Shown piece by piece: positions 58,684 to 64,000 of a stretch of DNA of 64,000 bases. This DNA is from Pagrus major (lineage: Eukaryota > Chordata > Actinopteri > Spariformes > Sparidae): NCBI RefSeq assembly GCF_040436345.1, contig NC_133220.1, positions 8,322,664 through 8,386,663 on the forward strand, written 5' to 3'. Numbering within the stretch: the stretch's first letter is position 1; each line of letters opens with the position of its first letter. The translations under genes and the position numbers were made by a program. The notes under the pieces are model-generated. The model made no database searches and had not been told where the DNA came from. It was given only the letters and a program-made list of their open reading frames with translations.

Positions 58684-61407
58684 GCAGGATGAGGTTTATG
58701 TTGGCTCGTAGGTGTTAACCCTTTACTGAAAACATGGACATGATGTCCCAATTCGTCATATCTGATTTAAAATCGACTGTTTGTTTGTCATTCTGGAATA
58801 AATCCACCATCTGTCTGCAGGCAGAGTTGTGCTTTGTCACCCAGTTGTACAATGTTGATTAATTGAGAGTTTTCAGTCTGTAGTGTGTTCACACTGTAAA
58901 AAAAAAAGATGTGATGAAGAGCAATTAAAATGGCAGCATGCAGACTAAAATGTGATTATAGTATCACTGACGCTGTTTTCTCACAATGCACAACTGGAAT
59001 GAAGAATTCCTCTCGTGATTCAGTCTTTCACTTTGGACGAATGAGAGAATAGTGCAGCAGAGGCTGACATATGTTGACTTTTAGACCCTAGTATGTGTCA
59101 AACTCCCGCAACACTGGATCCTACATTTCCCATAATGCAGTTGGACAGCATTTTGCCATTAGATCCTCCCTGTCTGGTAAACAACCACTTCTTTAATACT
59201 TCACACCTTCAGTCTGTATCACAGGCTTTCTGTTATATATCTGTACTCTTCAAGCTCAGCTGACATCAATATGACATCATCAGGGTTATTTTTTTAGTCA
59301 AAGCGCCTGCAGAGCCACAGAAGACATTTTACCGGCTGAGGAAGACGAGTCATTCTGCTTACAGAGACCAGAAAACTGATCCACATGTGTAAAAAAGGTG
59401 GAGTGCAGGTATATAAGACACCATCTCTTGAGGTCATGAAACGCTATTCTCAGGGGACTAGAATTACCAGAGGGCCTCATGTCATACATAAATTACCTCC
59501 CACATCTGTATTTCATGCAGTGTGTATGCAACTAAGATTTACTGACATTATCCCTGGACACAACCTCAAGGCCCATAATAACTGTTTGAGCCTGTTGAAA
59601 GAAAAGAGTTTCTGATAAATTTGAGCTGGCTCTTTCTGCCAGTTGGTCTTCATGTTGTGAAGTGAGATGATCCGGCTGAATTTGCACTCAAAATGCTGTC
59701 AAAGCTTTACCTATAATTGCCAAAGCAGCAGGGAAACAAAAACCTTGTTTGGTAGGTAATACGCAGTGGAATCACAGAAGTCCTCTACAATTATTACAAA
59801 TTACTAGAGGTCCGCAGGTAAAAGTATTCCTGTGCAAAAAGGGCTTAAGATTCAGTGAATTAATAATTGATGCAAAAATCATATAAAAATTCCAATATTA
59901 CCATAAACCAGTCCTGCTCGTCGTTTAATAGCGTTGCTAATGATGGACTCTACATATCTTATATTGACCAAATCTAGCTAGCACTAAAGCCAGTGCTGCC
60001 GAATGCTGCAAGATGCACATTCGTCAAACAGAATTTTTCTGTGTTTGAGATTGAGACACATGTTTTCTCATCCTTTGACATGATCAGAAGACACAGTGAA
60101 GTCTCTCTGTTGTGAATCCACAGAAATCTTAACAACTCTGTAGCTCCGAGGAGCTTTTCAAGTTTTGGTTCTACAACATATTAACTGTTTTGTTCAGTCC
60201 CGACCTTTTTTCGACAGCCAATTTTGGCAGTATTATAAAATTCCAGCCATATAGAGCAACTCCTGCACCGATACACTACGTAGCCATAGTCTACATTTAA
60301 AAAACCACGATGATCACGCCAGGTGCGCTGTACCACAGAAAAACATTGGTTTTGCTGGGCAACATGTGTCTAGCGAGGTGTCTCGGTGTGATCGGCTTTC
60401 CAGTTGAATTTCTCCTGCCGCATCTTTTTTTAATTTATTTTTTTATTTAACCGGTCCAGGAATGTCTGCTTCGCCTTGTTGTAGTATGCAGCTTTTAAAT
60501 GAGTGCCGTGAAATCTTCTCAGGCAAAAATTGCTGCACAATATCCAGCATATGCCGGCTAACATAAACCCTGCACGGCAGACGAAGTTAGTGTTTATCTG
60601 GTGAAGACGGTGGAATACCTATCATCCGAAGAGCCAGATATTTTCCTAAGGAGTTGGTGGAAACTAAACCTGATCTAAAACGAAAGTGAAGACATGACTC
60701 CCATGGGATCATCATCTGCTTCGGCTGGATGTGGGATTAGGCACATGTTTGCTTACATCACATCTCTTCTCTACCTCTGTCTGCTTCCTCAGGTGAATGG
60801 GCGGAGTCTAGCACACCTGAGTCAACGTGATGCTCTGCGGATCCTGGCGGCCAGTCAGCGTCCAATCACCATGCAGATAAAGGGTCAGAGGGGGTGTGGC
60901 AATGAGGTAGACAGGGCATCCTGGGAGCCCCTCCCCCTCAACCTGCAGCACCTCAACCTGCCCCTCCCAATGATGGGGGCGGGGCGTAACGCATCCAGCC
61001 CCTCCTACCAGGACAGGTACACAAACATAGAAAGACAATATGATGTTTTGTACAATCTAGCTATCATATATTTAAAGAGTTAACCCAACAGCTAATATCA
61101 TCAACATACTGTAGTTCTAGCACACCATGAAGTTTTAATGACAGGCGCACAAACTGTAAACTCAGAAGGAACCAGAACCAGAACATAAATGTCAATGTCT
61201 GTTTTGGAGTATATTAGTATGAGGGTCGTTAGTTGTGCTTTGTGACATAATTTTTAAAAATGATCTCAATTTTATGTTCTTGTCTTCTGTCTCAGACATT
61301 ATTACAGCCATCTGCCTGTGCCACAAGATCACTGTGAAGGAGGACGGTACAGCTACCTGTCAAGCTCCCCACGGGACACTGTGGACATTGGCCACCAGGT
61401 GACACTA

Positions 61408-61452
<45 letters not shown>

Positions 61453-64000
61453 CACACACACACACGCTCAGTAGTTCTGTCATGTGGTTTGTTGGTTTGT
61501 TCTGGGAACCAACAAACTAATATTATATAAACATACAGAAGCTTTGTGTTGTCTCATTCTCTTTGTTTCACATAATGAATCTCGCAGGATCCAGAACTGA
61601 CTGGCCGTGGACCAAAGGGACAGAACTGCCTGATGGGATGTTGTAATTCAAACCTAGAAGAACCTAATGGCTGCCACAGTCAGGTAACCAAACTGTGCAA
61701 TCTATCGAATAGCTAGGGCTGCATATGGTAACTGTCCTAACAAGAAACCTGAGTTTCAGTACTGATGCAAAAATAATACTTTTTAAAAATAGCTTTGAGC
61801 AGAGCAACTTTGTCATACGGATTGGTCCTTCATTACCGTTAACACATACACTCATACAATTCTGCTGCTGGAAATACTAGAGCACCAAATGTGGATAGTC
61901 CCCAACAAATACACTATTTCCTCCTTCATTATTTACCTACAGTGGTTGAGTTTTCTCACTGCTACAGACATGTTTAGTCACGACTCAGAAGGCACTGAGG
62001 TCCAACACACAGACAAAACATAAAATGTGCAGTTATTTATAGCGTTATGATGTGCGTATTTCTGTAAGTGACCTTGGGACTAAGGATGCATCTTGTTGCA
62101 GACGGATGACGAGGACTTCATGCTGGAGAAGCCGCTGGGCTTCCTGCCCCTTCACCATGAACTGGACAGCGGTCTGGGCTGGACTGATGGCTCCCTCCAC
62201 CAGGGGGATCTTTCAGGACTGGAGACCGAGGAGGGAGGCCTGGAGGAGTGTCATTCACATGGGGCCCTCGCCCCGGGAGGTTGTGGGGGCTTTGGGGGTG
62301 GCTCTCCTTCCTCTGAGTCCTTTATCTCCTCAGAGCTCAGTGACTCCGGCTTCTACAGCGTGAGCACCGGGGAGTTCAGGCACTTCCAGAGGCTGTTAGA
62401 GAAACGAATGCGGCTGTACAATGCCAGGCTGCAACATCAGGCCGAATCATGCGAGCGGCGGGAGCGGCGTGACAGCTGCCCCAAGAGCCACCGTGAGCTG
62501 CTGGAGGCCATCCCTGAGGCCCTGACCATGCAGCCTCAGTGTCAGCGCCTGCAGCTCACAGTGGAGGAGGACGGTGGGCCTGTCATGGACCCCCCACCCC
62601 GTGGACTTTTCAGGTAACAGCTGGTAGAATAATTGCCTCCTGCCAGACTGGTGAAAAGACACAATTTTGCTAGTAGGCTCATCTAATACAAGTTTGTTTT
62701 GACTAATTCACTGCCTAAAAAGTTAGCCACCAACACCATATGTCTTGTAAGTCTTCCAGAATGCATTATTGACAGTACTGAGCACAGTTTAGTCCCTGGT
62801 TTAATCCAGTTTATACCCTTTATAAACCAGTTTAGACTAGTTGAACAGTGTGTCACTAGTTTAAACCATTTTAAAATGATTTTACTTCAATATGTCCGAG
62901 ATTTACGCCAGCCTAAACCAGTTGAGGCCAGTTTAAACCACATGGCTTAAAACCGGCTAAACCGGTTTTAAACCTGCCTTAAAACCAATTGAAACCAGTT
63001 TGAACAGTTTTAACAGTTTAGACCAGTTGCTGTCCAATTTATCCCCTAGTTTGAATCAGTTTTCAAACCACTCTTTCAAATACCAGTTGAATACCAGTTT
63101 GATTAAACCAGTTTATCTCTGCTGTAGCTCATCTGTGATTTAAAGCCATTTTGAATCAGTTGATAAATTGTTCAAAGCTGTCAAGCTTATCCCTATCTCA
63201 TTAAGCTATTTATAACCAAATGTTACGGTTTGTTTGTTGACTTCACTGTTTGTATTTCCAGGGTTTCATCGGTCCAGTTCCATAAAGCTGATCGGCCCTG
63301 CCTGAACCGTCACAGCTCCAGCAGTGGAGCCCTCTTCAATCCCTCCCATGCCCATGCTGTCTCACGAATGCCTGCCCCGGTCCTCTCCACCTGCAGCACC
63401 CCCTCCAGCCACCGGAGACCACTAGTACCCATGCAGCAGCACCACCATGGCTCAAGTTCAGTGGGAATGCTGAGGAGAAGCCGAACATTGCACCATCGCC
63501 CTCCTCAGCAGGAGTATCGTCGCCGGGCCAGCCACCCAGCTTCCCCCTCCTACTGTGCAGCAACCCTGCACCACTATGGTGGAGTAGCCCCATGTAACGT
63601 CCTGCCGCCGGGCCTGCCAGAGGAAGGTGAGCTAGTGGCAGGTGTGATGGCTTCCCACCCAGCAGGCCTAGCCCTCTCACCCCAACAGCACCCTGCCGCT
63701 TTGGGACATATCAGGGGGGCCAACACCCATGAAAGATGCTACGACAACAACCCCAACAGCCAGATCGCTCACCACGAATGGTGGCACTCACAGGAAAGAC
63801 ACTTGATGCCTGACCCCATGGTGACAGAAATGGACAGAGAGATGGAGAGGGAACTGGAACAAAAAAGGCAAATGCAAAAGGAGAAAGAGTTGGAGAGGGA
63901 GAGGGAGGCACAGATTCAGGAGGAGATGGAAAGAGAGAGGCAGCAGGAGCTGAGCAGGAGCAGAGCCAGAGAGCAGCAGCACCTCCAGAGTTTGGTCCAC
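58059..64000 (+). CDS. PDZD4/PDZRN-family scaffold protein, 5' part (partial)
   Basis: Six in-phase exons (58059-58100, 60793-61016, 61296-61398, 61588-61683, 62102-62613, 63262 to the window end) give at least 572 residues. It starts MGCWLS, a Gly2/Cys3 context for myristoylation and palmitoylation, like PDZD4 (MGCNMC). GDQM/VNGRSLAHLSQRDAL then forms only the C-terminal half of a first PDZ domain, matching PDZD4 VNGKELSKLSQEQTL at the same exon border. Next come an HYYSHLP segment, HHELDSGLGWTDGS (PDZRN/PDZD4 ELDSGVGRTDES), SSESFISSELSDSGF and FRHFQRLLEKRMRLYNARLQ (family FRELLELKC region), and then a long basic low-complexity segment with Glu/Arg/Gln repeats to the edge. The second PDZ and the TQTDITFEHIM block of relatives were not found. 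The gene probably scaffolds membrane proteins. It is likely a divergent pdzd4 or a paralogue. Confidence 0.8.
58193..58681. repeat. (TG)n tracts in intron 1 of the PDZD4-like gene
   Basis: TG runs at 58193-58222, 58277-58298 and 58651-58681. Confidence 0.9.
59120..59139 (+). promoter_or_regulatory. Second ZNF143/THAP11-type motif
   Basis: CCTACATTTCCCATAATGCA resembles the ACTACAnnTCCCAnnATGCA promoter motif. It lies in intron 1 of the PDZD4-like gene and could mark an internal promoter or a repeat-borne copy. Confidence 0.35.
60530..60690. repeat. Possible dispersed repeat
   Basis: 'gtggaatacctatcatcc', 'agagccagatattttcc' and 'gagttggtggaaact' resemble a fish repeat remembered in several species. 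Ends not seen. Confidence 0.3.
61407..61464. repeat. (CAGA)n-(CA)n microsatellite
   Basis: About eleven CAGA units, then CA, starting 8 bases inside the exon 3 donor of the PDZD4-like gene. Confidence 0.92.
62755..63170. repeat. Degenerate array of AACCAGTTT-like words
   Basis: About 400 bases of intron 5 of the PDZD4-like gene in which CAGTT pentamers recur 14 times by eye, mostly as (A)AACCAGTTTNA. One perfect AAACCGGTTT lies near 62960. Irregular spacing suggests an eroded short tandem repeat. Confidence 0.6.

Overview
The window reads as a piece of a spiny-rayed teleost chromosome. Genes are split into short exons with GT-AG introns. Long (CA)n/(TG)n, (GA)n and tetranucleotide microsatellites are everywhere. 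Several dispersed repeats look like families I recognise from fish genomes: Tc1-like elements, foldback MITEs, and short elements rich in gctaac/gctagc words. There is no bacterial or viral gene organisation. I had no database, so exon structures were built by hand from reading-frame phase, splice consensus and remembered protein families.

Layout, left to right. (1) 1-1.7 kb: first coding exon of a rem1-type RGK small GTPase on the minus strand; the rest lies off the left edge. (2) 5.8-6.95 kb: a compact four-exon minus-strand gene for a 205-residue single-pass membrane protein with a juxtamembrane cysteine cluster and a proline-rich acidic tail, which I could not assign to a family. (3) 8.5-13.3 kb: a complete seven-exon purine nucleoside phosphorylase gene (pnp), minus strand, 295 residues. 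(4) 13.3-36.4 kb: about 23 kb with no gene I can support. It holds a MITE with a 9-bp target duplication, two Tc1/mariner relics, a probable solo LTR with a 5-bp target duplication, a second LTR-like piece nested in one Tc1 relic, a foldback element and many microsatellites. (5) 35.6-42.0 kb: a 79-bp minisatellite, a GC-rich promoter and the tribbles pseudokinase gene trib3, plus strand, 353 residues. (6) 43.1-53.6 kb: a complete 16-coding-exon atrip gene, minus strand, 806 residues, tail-to-tail with trib3. (7) 57.4-64 kb: the first six coding exons of a PDZD4/PDZRN-related gene, plus strand, running off the right edge.

The genes serve unrelated tasks: calcium-channel and cytoskeletal control (REM), purine salvage (PNP), stress-response pseudokinase signalling (TRIB3), ATR checkpoint signalling (ATRIP) and a membrane scaffold (PDZD4-like). 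They should be read as neighbours, not an operon. Points worth a second look are the unassigned membrane protein, the reduced PDZ content of the PDZD4-like gene, loss of the beta3 lysine in trib3, CA repeats lying just inside five splice donors of pnp and atrip, and the repeat architecture around the trib3 promoter.
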